Part shown: positions 40,019 to 49,847 of the stretch, in pieces
Layout: the number at the start of each line of letters is the position of its first letter
How positions within the stretch are numbered: the first letter of the stretch is position 1
Assembly (NCBI RefSeq): GCF_000227115.2
Contig: NC_016481.1
Location: 1 to 64,000, forward strand
Source: Naumovozyma dairenensis CBS 421
Taxonomy: Eukaryota; Ascomycota; Saccharomycetes; Saccharomycetales; Saccharomycetaceae
Direction of reading: 5' to 3'
Length of the DNA: 64,000 nucleotides
Position numbers and translations under genes: made by a program
Notes under the pieces: generated by a model
The model's database searches: none
What the model was told of the DNA's origin: nothing
Seen by the model: the letters and a program-made list of their open reading frames with translations, nothing else

Positions 40019-43000
40019 ATGAGTTCACAACTTGAACATAACAGTAAGTATGGAAATAGTAATTACAACGGGAATAACCATAAAGAGGAAGGCCATCAAG
40101 ACATAGTGCCGCCTATCCCAAGGAAAAGTAATGCATGTATTCAATGTAGAAGAAGACATGTTAAATGTCCCAATGGGAATCCATGCCTCCGATGTGTGAA
40201 AAGTAAATTACAATGTGAATATTCGGAACCATCCAGGAAAATTGTCGTATCATTGAGTTACCTTCAAAATTTACAAGATTCTATAATTACTTTAAAAAAA
40301 AATAATCTGAAACTACAATCGCAATTATCAACTTGCCAAAGGACACATCCACCATTAACATCCACCTCAACTGTTTCCCCAACTTCAATGAGTGATTTGA
40401 AAAAAATATTAAACAGTGATGATGGTAGAAGTAGTAGTAGTAGTAACAACGAGAATGACAATGATGATAACTCTGGTTTTGCAACGCATGAACAATCAAG
40501 ATATCTACCAGTATCAAATTTACAACAAGACTTAGCTAATGATGTCGTATTTAATAATAATACCGTACCCAATGATATCAATGCCGTGAACCATCCAGAA
40601 TTGATCTATACTGACAATACCTTCCGTGATGACGACGACAATAAGAATGAACAAATAGAATCTTCATTATCACAAAGAAGTGGGAGATTGGTGGAGACTC
40701 CCACGGGTCAATTATATTTCGTTGGTTCCTCTTCAATGACTTTATTTGGTATAGAAATTCAAGCCTTAGCTTCCAAATATTTAATCGATAAGAAAGTTTG
40801 TAAACCATTGCCGATTAATGAAAAGGAAGAAGATGAACAGGAAATTATCAAAATAAATAATAGCAAAAAAGATGAAAAAAGCACAAACAAAAACCAGAAG
40901 AAGACTACACGTAATCAAACTGGCTCCATTGAATCAAGAAAATCAAATATATTGAAGCAAAGACTATCTTTAATTTCTTCTTTAACTGATCCAGTTGCTC
41001 ACATTGAAAAAAATCTTGACAATGATGATGCTGGATCTATAGCAATCACATTAACCTTTAATGAGTCATCAATCTTGAATGATTCTGCTAAAGTCCAATT
41101 CAAACTACCATCATATCAATATTCTTTATTGTTAATCGATACTTTCGTTGCATACAATGATGGTTCGTTTTATTTCTTCAATGAAGGTATAATTAAAAAT
41201 GAATTGAAAATTATTTATAACCATAACAGAAAAAATGAAACAAACGGTAGAGTATTCCAAAGTAACCTATTACAAAGTATTTGGTATTGTAAAATCTTAT
41301 TAATTTTTGCTTTAGGTGAAATGTATCATGGTACAAGGAACGATTTGAATGGTAACCTTCAAAAAAAATCTTCAAAATTACTGAGATATAATAATCTTCG
41401 AAAAAGAAGGAAACTAAACGACAACAACAACACAACGCCTACCCGTCATCACAATTATAAGAATAATCTTTTACTTCTACAAAGTTCTAACTTACCTGGT
41501 TCTGAATTTTTTAATGAGGCCTCTAAAATTTTTAATTGCTTATTTTCTAGTGAACATCTTGATTGTATCACTAAGGATGGTGGTGTTGAAGTTTTATTAT
41601 TATACGCATTCTATTTACAAGTTGCTGATTGTACCGTAGCATCATATTTTTATTTCGGTCAAGCTTTAAGAACTTGTCTCATCTTGGGGATGCATGTAGA
41701 TGCTCAAAGAGATACATTATCTAGATTCGAATTGGAACATCATAGAAGATTATGGTGGACAGTTTATATGTTTGAAAGAATGTTAAGTAGCAAAGCTGGC
41801 TTACCATTGAGTTTCACAGATAACACCATATCCACAGAACTACCTGATAATTTCGATATGAATTATCCTCCACCAGGTTGTGAACATTATATTTTCCCTG
41901 AAGCTGAATACATTTCTAATTGTGTTAAGATTGTTCAAATTAATGCACAAATCTTGAATCAATTATATCAAAGACAACCAGATTCAAATATCTTACCAAC
42001 GGTACAAAACATTATAACAAAATTGTTAAATTGGAGAAATGAATTATCATCAAATTCACAAGTAGATTTTAATGTCCCAAATTTGACAATTTCAAGATTA
42101 TCAACAAACCTTTTCACTGAATATTTCCAAGGGATTAATTTAGCAGTAAGGCCATTGTTATTCCATTTCGTTTCCATTCAATTGAAAAAATTTCAAAATA
42201 AAAATTATAATTCATATTTGAACTTACAAGATTATCCCAATTCTATAACGACTTTGTTAAATTGTTCATTACAATCTTCAGTGAATACAATTAGATCATT
42301 ATGGCTATTGATGAAACAAAATATGTTAGCATTATTTGGTTATATGGATCGAGAATATCTTTTCACTTCATCTTGTACATTATTATTATTTAATGCTACA
42401 TTTGGAATTCATGAACAAACTTCACAATATTTGGACCAATCATTGGAAATATTAACCAAGATGCAAATTTTGGGGAACAATCCTGCTGGTTTAAGGAAAA
42501 CACAATTATTAACTATGATGATAAATTTAGATTTCCATGGAATAATGAAGAATTTAATCTCTAAATATTCAATTGAAGATGAATCAATAATCATTGAATA
42601 TGAAAAGAATGAAAATATTTCAGTTCATAATAAAGAATCTGAAAGTACATACTCAATCCCAAAGTTTTATGAAAATATCTTAAACGGTATGATAGAAGAA
42701 AATAACACAAGTACGAATCATAGTACGAGCCCTGCTTATGATGATACTAAAGGGGAGCTGAACAGAGACGAAAATATTATTGATCTGCCTGTCGACTCGA
42801 ATGACGATGGTACGAAAATGATGCATACACCATTGATGAATTCAATTTCAAGAACAGCTTCATTAGCTAATTTATTTAATCCCTCGGTAGCGCCAAATTA
42901 TCAAACAGAACCATTAACTGATAAGGGGAATGAAATTATAGAACAAAATGGTACTCAATTAAGACCAACTAACTATGTAGATAATGATGAATTGCAAGAA

Positions 43001-43144
43001 ATGTTAGATAGTCTAGACCAATTAAGCAACACAGATAACAAGCTATGGAAGGAAATTTCAGATCAAGCAATGTGGTTGGGTGATACAATGGATCCAACTG
43101 CTGCCGTAGGTTCTGAATTAGACGTTAAGGATTTTTTAAGTTAA
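40019..43144 (+). CDS. PUT3: Proline-utilisation activator Put3 (Zn2Cys6)
   Basis: Put3 is a binuclear zinc-cluster activator that turns on PUT1 and PUT2 in response to proline. The 1041-residue protein has the six-cysteine cluster C40-x2-C43-x6-C50-x5-C56-x2-C59-x6-C66, a linker with the Put3-specific KIVVSLSYLQNLQ, then a coiled coil for dimer formation. The central fungal-specific transcription factor domain (about 530-760) carries ELEHHRRLWWTVYMFER. An acidic C-terminal activation region ends in DVKDFLS. Low-complexity inserts make it longer than the S. cerevisiae protein (979). Matches YKL015W, adjacent to ATP7. Confidence 0.95.
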   Translation: MSSQLEHNSKYGNSNYNGNNHKEEGHQDIVPPIPRKSNACIQCRRRHVKCPNGNPCLRCVKSKLQCEYSEPSRKIVVSLSYLQNLQDSIITLKKNNLKLQSQLSTCQRTHPPLTSTSTVSPTSMSDLKKILNSDDGRSSSSSNNENDNDDNSGFATHEQSRYLPVSNLQQDLANDVVFNNNTVPNDINAVNHPELIYTDNTFRDDDDNKNEQIESSLSQRSGRLVETPTGQLYFVGSSSMTLFGIEIQALASKYLIDKKVCKPLPINEKEEDEQEIIKINNSKKDEKSTNKNQKKTTRNQTGSIESRKSNILKQRLSLISSLTDPVAHIEKNLDNDDAGSIAITLTFNESSILNDSAKVQFKLPSYQYSLLLIDTFVAYNDGSFYFFNEGIIKNELKIIYNHNRKNETNGRVFQSNLLQSIWYCKILLIFALGEMYHGTRNDLNGNLQKKSSKLLRYNNLRKRRKLNDNNNTTPTRHHNYKNNLLLLQSSNLPGSEFFNEASKIFNCLFSSEHLDCITKDGGVEVLLLYAFYLQVADCTVASYFYFGQALRTCLILGMHVDAQRDTLSRFELEHHRRLWWTVYMFERMLSSKAGLPLSFTDNTISTELPDNFDMNYPPPGCEHYIFPEAEYISNCVKIVQINAQILNQLYQRQPDSNILPTVQNIITKLLNWRNELSSNSQVDFNVPNLTISRLSTNLFTEYFQGINLAVRPLLFHFVSIQLKKFQNKNYNSYLNLQDYPNSITTLLNCSLQSSVNTIRSLWLLMKQNMLALFGYMDREYLFTSSCTLLLFNATFGIHEQTSQYLDQSLEILTKMQILGNNPAGLRKTQLLTMMINLDFHGIMKNLISKYSIEDESIIIEYEKNENISVHNKESESTYSIPKFYENILNGMIEENNTSTNHSTSPAYDDTKGELNRDENIIDLPVDSNDDGTKMMHTPLMNSISRTASLANLFNPSVAPNYQTEPLTDKGNEIIEQNGTQLRPTNYVDNDELQEMLDSLDQLSNTDNKLWKEISDQAMWLGDTMDPTAAVGSELDVKDFLS

Positions 43145-43316
43145 TTATTAAAAAAAAAATTTGCGAATACAAATATTATCTATTCTTTTTTACTAATAAT
43201 ATTCTAATGATTTAATAATGATAATTAACTATAAGTTTTTGTGTCTTTTTAAATTAGTTGTTTCATTTTTCTATATTTTATCTGAAGTAAAGGTTTATGA
43301 AAAATATGCTTCCCTC

Positions 43317-43832
43317 CTAATAGACAAACTCACCTAAATAAGCTTCTGCGACAAATCTTGCTCTTGCGTTTAAAAACAATTTCATTTCACTAATTTCCTT
43401 ATCAACTTCTTCCATAAATTCAATGATGAAATCGACTAATTTCCCAGTTTTCATAGATTCAGTATGTTTATTTGTAATTAAGAATGAAATACTATAACCT
43501 TGAATTGGTACACGTCTTAATATATAGAAAGATTCAGCACGTTGTTCCAAGAATCTTGTAAATTTATGAACTAAAATTTGTTCAATTTCATCAGCTTGTT
43601 TCACTTTCAAACTAACTCTAATGGAATTAATACTTGGTTCAATTAAAACTTGCTCATGTTCATTACGTGAAATATGCATAGGTTGTAAAAGTAATTCTGC
43701 ACTTTGATTTGGAACTTCTACTTCAGGACGATTATGTCTTTCCACTTCTTGTGATGAAAAATTAGATAATGTTAAGGCTGCCTCTAGCGAATAACGAACA
43801 GCTGTTAAATATGGACGTAATGATTGTGACAT
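43317..43832 (-). CDS. ARC19: Arp2/3 complex subunit Arc19 (ARPC4)
   Basis: Arc19 is the ARPC4 core subunit of the Arp2/3 complex, which nucleates branched actin at endocytic patches. The frame is open to an upstream ATG at 43916, but the ATG at 43832 gives the exact family start [20 protein letters not shown] and the usual 171 residues. Near-identical segments with S. cerevisiae include [32 protein letters not shown] and the end [14 protein letters not shown]. In S. cerevisiae (YKL013C) the large URB1 gene lies between PUT3 and ARC19; here it is absent. Confidence 0.97.
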   Translation of the reverse strand: MSQSLRPYLTAVRYSLEAALTLSNFSSQEVERHNRPEVEVPNQSAELLLQPMHISRNEHEQVLIEPSINSIRVSLKVKQADEIEQILVHKFTRFLEQRAESFYILRRVPIQGYSISFLITNKHTESMKTGKLVDFIIEFMEEVDKEISEMKLFLNARARFVAEAYLGEFVY

Positions 43833-44254
43833 TTCAATGGGCGGTTGACAGGCTGAAAATTCTATATTCTGTTGTTGATGGTATTTAAATGATAGAATAT
43901 ATACCGCCAAAGACAACTAACAAAGTAGTTTGGCTTAACTCAGACCCCTTTTAGCTACAAAAACTGGTTTTCTTTAATGGGAAAAAAAGCTTTAACTTTT
44001 GAAAAATTCCAAGAAACTTAAAGGAAATCGGCGTTCCCCGTGGAGTTTTGGCCAGTTCGCTACTCTTTTCAACAACAAAGTACATTTGGCCTTGCTCTTT
44101 TCCCTATAAAAGATGGGTTGGCAATATAAATCTCTAAGGTTATCATTCTTAATTAAAGCCACTATATTAATTACGTATAAATGTATATAGTTTTTTCTAA
44201 TGCATTCAAATAGGACATGATAAATGTTGTTGGCAACAGCACATATTTCTTTGA
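43833..44254. other. ARC19 upstream region and SEC11 3' end
   Basis: About 420 bp lie between two minus-strand genes. An 88-codon ORF here (43992-44258) has no family features. No URB1 remnant was recognised. Confidence 0.4.
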
Positions 44255-44761
44255 TCATTCCCCACTCAATAAAGAGCTAATACCAAGGAACCCAAGTAAT
44301 GCAAATTTAGCGTATTTATTTTCAGAAACCCAAATGGTGACATATCCTAATTGGGGGAAGAAACCTTTCACTGTTCCCACAATATCTTTCTCCTTAGATA
44401 AGTAAATCTTCTTACCTTTATACAATGAAATATCATTAACAGCATTATTATCACCTTTTGTCAATAAGAATTGTTTTTCCTTTTTGGTAGAATGATGCTC
44501 TCTTAATACTCTATGAACAATTGGGATAGATTGACCTTCTACTTCATAGACAACGACATCTCCAACTTTATTTTGTGTATCTCTATTCCATAAAAATAAG
44601 ATATCACCTCTTTGGAAGGCAGGTTCCATGGATCCTGACAGGACCACTACAATTGGTGATTCTGTGTTAGCTAGAAGTGATAAACTTTGCCAAAACATGT
44701 AAGCTGAGGAAAACATAAAACATAGTCCCAGTAGTCTTTGTAATTCTAACCTTAAATTCAT
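44255..44761 (-). CDS. SEC11: Signal peptidase catalytic subunit Sec11
   Basis: Sec11 is the catalytic serine protease of the ER signal peptidase complex (with Spc1-3), which removes signal peptides. The 168-residue protein has an N-terminal membrane helix (about 10-30), the catalytic serine in [13 protein letters not shown] (Ser44), the catalytic histidine in IPIVHRV, and the conserved KGDNNAVND aspartates. Length matches S. cerevisiae Sec11 (YIR022W, 167). Its counterpart is on chromosome IX, the sister region of the chromosome XI genes around it, and it occupies the place where PRP40 is found in S. cerevisiae. Confidence 0.97.
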   Translation of the reverse strand: MNLRLELQRLLGLCFMFSSAYMFWQSLSLLANTESPIVVVLSGSMEPAFQRGDILFLWNRDTQNKVGDVVVYEVEGQSIPIVHRVLREHHSTKKEKQFLLTKGDNNAVNDISLYKGKKIYLSKEKDIVGTVKGFFPQLGYVTIWVSENKYAKFALLGFLGISSLLSGE

Positions 44762-45134
44762 AATAAAGGAATAAATATTTATATATATTTGTTAGAAGAT
44801 GATGCTATGCTATTGCTTTGATTACCTTCGAGACTCTTTTAGATCGGTTGATGTATTTCTTGTTGTTGAAACTTCTTCTTTTCCTCTAATGTTTGTCTGT
44901 CTCAGTATTTTTCCTTTACCGTGTCTATTTACTTATTCGAACGAAACCTGACAGGGCGCTGGATCTCTTTACAAAGCAAATTATGTACGTAGTAACTGGA
45001 GTATAACTTGCCCATGTTCAGTTATCAGGATATAGTTGACGATACAAATTGTAGACTACTCGCAAATCGAATACGTATTAGGTTCTATAAGAATATATAT
45101 ATGTTTTATAATTATCAGGGAAGAAACAGAGTTC
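44762..45134. other. SEC11 upstream region and CCE1 3' end
   Basis: A 370-bp spacer with a TATATATATT element close to the SEC11 start (about 44778-44789). Nothing else is distinct. Confidence 0.4.
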
Positions 45135-45638
45135 CTATGGCAAGTTTATAACTCGTTCTTGAATTTTATCCACGAACAATTTTCTTTCATGACAGTATTC
45201 TATGAAATCATTCAACAGTGTTTCATTTATATAACCAGAGTTGCTATCTCTATCTTCTCCCTCTTTTCCCTCATTCAATAGTTTGTAGATACCTTCGTAT
45301 GATCTTAACCACTCAATCCAACTCAACCCATGTAAAAATGAATCAGCTAAATCGTCATCTTTCTTAGTACCATTTTGCCCCAAATTGTTCATTTCTTCAT
45401 CATCATTTATAAGACAGTCATACAATTTAAATTTCGTTGGATTCTTTGTAATGACATGGTTTAAATGGTCTCCCCAATGTGAGTCCAACTCAATAAATTG
45501 ATCATTTGAATGTTGTTGTGATAAGCATCTTGTCCTCAAGATATCTTTCACTAAATTGATCTTAAAAGTTTTAGAAAGTTTATTATCATTCAATTTAACT
45601 CTCTTTTCCTTTTTCTCGCTTAAAGGCTCGTGGTCCTC

Positions 45639-45709
<71 letters not shown>

Positions 45710-46385
45710 TGGTTTTCATATTAGGACACCAAAATGATGTCATTCTTTGAGGGTTAGAAGATAATACCAAATATGGTTTTATTGAATCAACATCTTTCAA
45801 GTTTCTTAGTCTATTTTCTAAAGATGAGAATAATAAATTTTCAAGTATATTACAATTTATAATTGGATCTAGAACAAATTTTGATGATATTGTTCTTGTT
45901 CTTTGCCTTTCAATTGTAAATACATCAGGAATTGTATATGATCTTTGTGATGACTGTGATGATGATAATAATAATAAATAGTTTACTAGATTGTGTGTCA
46001 ATAATGAAAATTCTTTAGGAGACATATTACTTGATAATTTATCAAATTTTTTGTGGTGGTTATTTGGTAAATTTGTTAAAAACTTTTGTTGTAATTGTAT
46101 CTTTTCCCATGATAATAATATTGGTAATTTATCATTAATATTCCATTTGAATTTAGTAAATGAAAAATTTGAAATACCAGTATCAATTGAATTTATAATT
46201 ATATAACCTTGTTGAAGTTTCCTTTGCCGTAATTGTTCCAAATCAAGACATTGATTGAGAATGTCTTTGGTACGTTCTGATTTGGTAATTCCTATTGGTG
46301 AACCTGTAATTATTGAAAGATCTTTTAATGTCTTAGCCTTTAAGTTCCCACAGTAAATATTTAATTTAGATAAGAATGGATTCAT
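45135..46385 (-). CDS. CCE1: Mitochondrial Holliday-junction resolvase Cce1
   Basis: Cce1 cuts four-way junctions in mitochondrial DNA and affects its segregation. The 416-residue protein has the RuvC/RNase H-like active-site elements: IINSIDTGISNFSF (catalytic Asp), DVFTIERQRTRT (catalytic Glu) and KKDDDLADSFLHGLSW (paired Asp). A SAP-like helical N-terminus precedes them. An insertion of about 25 consecutive asparagines lies between NMKTM and TEDHEP and is absent from the S. cerevisiae protein (YKL011C, 353 residues), largely accounting for the extra length. A mitochondrial presequence is not obvious. Confidence 0.93.
45642..45717. repeat. ATT trinucleotide microsatellite encoding poly-Asn in CCE1
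   Basis: About 25 uninterrupted ATT units (AAT on the coding strand) give a poly-Asn loop in the resolvase. The purity of the repeat suggests it is young and unstable. Confidence 0.95.
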
Positions 46386-46869
46386 AGGATCATGCAGTAC
46401 TTCTTTTATTGTGAGTCGAGCAGCTTTTACAAAGGGTTATCTATTTATTAGGGAAAAAAATAGTATGTACATAGTAGTAAGTGTTTCCATAATATAATAT
46501 TTTTGCGATGTTAAACAATTCATAATATCGATAGTTAGAAAAAAAAAAAAAAAAAAAACTAAATAATAATTTTTCTAATATACATATAAACATTACAGTA
46601 AAAATAGTGATTCATATAGAGATTTAATGAAAGTAAAAATAATAATTATTAAAGAGTGTTTTGTAATTAAAAATGTAAGGTATATGATATTGTTATTTTG
46701 TTATGTTTTTTGTTGTTTTTTTTGCGATGAATTGGTATCATTAAATGATGCAAAAAGAGCTATTAAATTAAATTGAATTAAATTAAAATAAATTAAATTA
46801 AATGAGTGGTGGTGGTGGTGATGACGATGATGCTAGTGCTTGTGCTTGTGCTTGTGCTTGTGCTAGTGG
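46386..46869. other. CCE1 upstream region and repeat-rich aquaporin 3' region
   Basis: It contains a run of 20 A (46539-46558), ATTAA-type pentamers (about 46767-46800), GGT triplets and TGTGCT hexamers (about 46835-46862) that run up to the aquaporin stop codon in its reading frame. Confidence 0.6.
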
Positions 46870-47778
46870 TTAAACTTCAGTTCTGACTTCACCAGTTGAT
46901 TTAACGCCATCCTTTTCAGCTTGGACGTAAGTAGTATAATCCAACCATTGTAATAATTGCCAAACAGACCAAGCTAAAGTTGCCCCCAAGATTGGACCGA
47001 CGATATAAATCCAAAAATATGGAGGGAAACTTTTTGCAGCCAAAGCAGCCCCAAAGGATCTTGCTGGATTAACACCAGTACCAGTGTAAGCAGTTAATGC
47101 AGCATGAGAAATGAACAAAGAAATACCGATTGGTAAAGCAGCCATAAAACTACTAGCACGTTTTTCTACAGCGGTCATTAAGACGGTCAAACAAAGGATA
47201 GCGGTACCGAACATTTCCAAGAAAACACCTCTTGATCTTGAACAACCGTTACCTAGAGTGTTTGCGAATTTGACAGAACCTGGAGTCATTGCATGAGCAG
47301 CACCACCTGCAGCCATACCTGCGATCCATTGTGAAAGCCAATGGACGATACATCTTTGTGGAGTAATTGCTCTTGCTAATACTAATGATAAACTGACAGC
47401 AGGGTTTAAAGCACCACCTGAGACATCAGCAAAACACCAAACAGAGAACATGACAGAAAACCCGAAACCGAATGCGATCATTAATAATTGTTCAGGATGA
47501 GTTCCATCTGGGTATGCGTCCATTAAAGCGTCATGGTTTGCGACGTTAGCTACGACGTATGAACACCATAAGAACATGAAAGTACCACAGAATTCACCGA
47601 CTGCTGCGATTAGATGAGTTCTGAATGAATCTCTACCGATATTGAAACGAGAATGTTTCAAACTCATTGGATCCTTTTGTTTGTCGTCATGTAAATGGTC
47701 ATCATTTTCTATATGACCTGTGTCATGGTGAGAAAGTGTATCAGTAGTCTTTTGTTGTTCTAAATATGTGTTTGACAT
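46870..47778 (-). CDS. AQY1: Plasma-membrane water channel, Aqy1/Aqy2-type aquaporin
   Basis: This orthodox yeast aquaporin of 302 residues forms a tetrameric water pore, linked to spore maturation and freeze tolerance. It has six membrane helices and both half-helix NPA motifs ([12 protein letters not shown] and [14 protein letters not shown]). The cytosolic N-terminus is long and His/Asp-rich, as in Aqy1. The selectivity-filter arginine follows the second NPA. After the stop codon the same frame stays open for 23 more codons of Ala-Gln/Ser/Pro repeats. The neighbours differ from those of S. cerevisiae AQY1 (YPR192W). The upstream intergenic region is unusually long (about 2 kb). Confidence 0.94.
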   Translation of the reverse strand: MSNTYLEQQKTTDTLSHHDTGHIENDDHLHDDKQKDPMSLKHSRFNIGRDSFRTHLIAAVGEFCGTFMFLWCSYVVANVANHDALMDAYPDGTHPEQLLMIAFGFGFSVMFSVWCFADVSGGALNPAVSLSLVLARAITPQRCIVHWLSQWIAGMAAGGAAHAMTPGSVKFANTLGNGCSRSRGVFLEMFGTAILCLTVLMTAVEKRASSFMAALPIGISLFISHAALTAYTGTGVNPARSFGAALAAKSFPPYFWIYIVGPILGATLAWSVWQLLQWLDYTTYVQAEKDGVKSTGEVRTEV

Positions 47779-49847
47779 TGATGAGGGTTGTTTTTGTTAT
47801 CTCAACTGTGTGTGTGTGTGTGTATATATATATATAGATTTTGAGTATGCAGGGAAAGAGAAAAAAATTTTCTATTTCAAGGTTTTTTAGTTATTAATCT
47901 TGATTTGATTGTGACGATAAATCTACGATATCCTTCTTGATGTACTTTTCACTACTCTCTTATTTTATTTTATTTTTTTGAATTATTTCTTTACCTTTAA
48001 AAGAGGATCAATTACTTTATAGATCAGGGGCTGATCATCGATCCTGTTTTTGACGTTTATATGTATTATAGTCAGGGACGTAGTAAGTAGAGTCTTCTCG
48101 AATGAGGTGAAAAAATTAAAAAAAAATTAAAGAAAATTTGGTATGAGATGACATGCTATGCTATGCTATGCAATGATATGCTATGCAATGCTATGAGGTT
48201 GAATTTCCATGTCTGAGGTGAATAATTCCTCTAAAATGTTCGTAGAAGGAGTTTTTAGGAGATGATGATGACATCGAAGAAAGAAATTGAAATTGAGTTG
48301 ATTAATTTTTTTTGAATTTTTTTTTTGCGTTTAAACGGTGGGGGCTTTAGTTGAAAAGTACAGGAGCGATAGTAACCCTATCCCTGGTAAGGGGAACAGA
48401 CAGACTCTTAATGGGAACACAGGAGGGTAAGAGTTGAGAATTACACGACCCTGTTCTTTTGACGTCTATAACTTGTGTCAGAGCAGAGGCGAAAAACCAG
48501 TTCAGATACGTTTCACCAGTGAGGGCTTTCATTGTCTTCCAGGGATTACTCTCCATGTGAATCTTACAGTTTGGTTTTTCCGCATGACGGGATCAAACAA
48601 AACAAAGAAAAACGGAAATTCCTTCCAGAACAATAGGGTCTTTTTATTTTTTTTTTTTTTTTTTTAATTTTTGTGTCTGGGCAAAATCCAGAGAGAATGC
48701 GCGCTTCGGGAAAATTTTGGATTCTCCCACGTACGGATATTGCTCCTTTGTTTGTTAGTTTTAACAATAGGAAAAGGGGCGGAGACAAATAAAAAAACGT
48801 AACGTAACGTAACGTAACAGAACGTAGCCATTGCATCATACTAAGTTCTACGGAATTTAAGGCTAAACATTGGTATAGTATTGCCCAGGGTAACCGTCAG
48901 ATCCCAAACTTTACGAATCCCTTGAAAACTAAGCATGGTAAAAGATAAGATAACGAACGGTTGTCTCCAACAAAAACCATCCTCCACTTAGCTTAGCATT
49001 TGTTTCACTTCACTTAGGAAATGCAAAATTGCCTAAAGAGTTTCTCTCTATGGTGGATTCTGTCTTTAACATAGGGGAGAATGTGTATCGTTCTCGTTGT
49101 TGTTCTCGTTGTCGTTCTCGTTGTCGTTGTCGAGGAACTCCCCTAACGATCTTAATAGTTATGAAAGGTAATTCGCCTATGCATGTACTTTAACTTGGTG
49201 TGTATGGAAGTAGACTATATACGTACGTGCATAGCAACTCTAAACTTTAAACTCTCAAGTGACTTTATCAGCTGCATTGCTCATACGATATACGCAGAAA
49301 AGGGGATTTTGGCTTTGTATGTAACCTTTACTAAATCGAAGGTTCTCGTGAGACAACTAACTTCGTTAGTTTAAAATATAAAAAAGACCCGGGAAACTTC
49401 CACGGGTATTGTTCTGTTTCTTTAACGTACGTATGACTGTATGATTTCACGGCACGTGCAATAATGCAATTTGGAAGCAGACCACATGATCGGAAGTGTT
49501 TTCATTCCACTAGTAGTAGTAGTAGTATCCGGGTAATACCCCCGGTAAAAATATTCGTCATCGGGAATTAAGAAAGAACCTGTTTGGTAGTTCATCCACT
49601 TTTAATTTGAAAACACCAAAATTTTTGACTTAAAGATGGTGGTGGTGCTGACAGTGATCGTGATATATAGAGCAATTATATTAGTAGGTTATTCGATGGC
49701 AAATCAATACAAGAAATTGTTACAAATATAAAGGGATCTTTGAATACTATACTATTATTAGAAGAAACCATTCTTCTGTTTGTTTTTTTTACCGCATCGT
49801 TGCTCTGTTCAAAAACAATACCTTTCAAAAGAGTGCATATATCAAAT
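47779..49847. other. 2-kb intergenic region between the aquaporin gene and CAB3
   Basis: It is a divergent promoter region. It holds GT/TA dinucleotide runs next to the aquaporin start (47808-47836), ATGCT pentamers (about 48153-48195), a candidate structured RNA (about 48340-48570) followed by a T18 tract (48648-48665), AACGT pentamers (about 48796-48827), CGTTGT/CGTTCT repeats (about 49091-49133), a CACGTG E-box (49453-49458) and a Reb1-type CGGGTAA (49530-49536) before CAB3. No protein gene is supported. Confidence 0.5.
48340..48570 (+). ncRNA. Candidate structured non-coding RNA (H/ACA-like fold)
   Basis: The stretch is clearly richer in G+C than its surroundings and low in simple repeats. 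One hairpin nests ACTCTTA/TAAGAGT (48404-48410 with 48428-48434) within GAACAG/CTGTTC (48394-48399 with 48451-48456). A second combines TTCAC/GTGAA (48512-48516 with 48557-48561) and AGTGA/TTACT (48518-48522 with 48546-48550). Between them is AGAGCA (48480-48485), which fits an H box, and ACA follows at 48566-48568. These are hand-drawn pairings, with no match to a known snoRNA. A 69-codon minus-strand ORF overlaps and is an alternative. Confidence 0.3.

Noticed and set aside
40264..40581. Minus-strand ORF of 105 codons inside PUT3
   Set aside because: It overlaps the well-conserved zinc-cluster gene, and its Ser/Leu runs come from antisense repeat codons.
45556..45750. Poly-Leu ORF on the plus strand opposite CCE1
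   Set aside because: It is the antisense reading of the ATT/Asn microsatellite, not a gene.
48340..48570. SRP RNA (SCR1) or RNase P RNA in the 2-kb spacer
   Set aside because: A 10-base similarity to an SCR1 segment was noticed, but other conserved motifs of SRP or RNase P RNA are missing.
49740..49847. N-terminal extension of CAB3 with a hydrophobic segment
   Set aside because: The upstream frame begins at TTG and lacks family similarity. The first ATG at 49848 is the sensible start.
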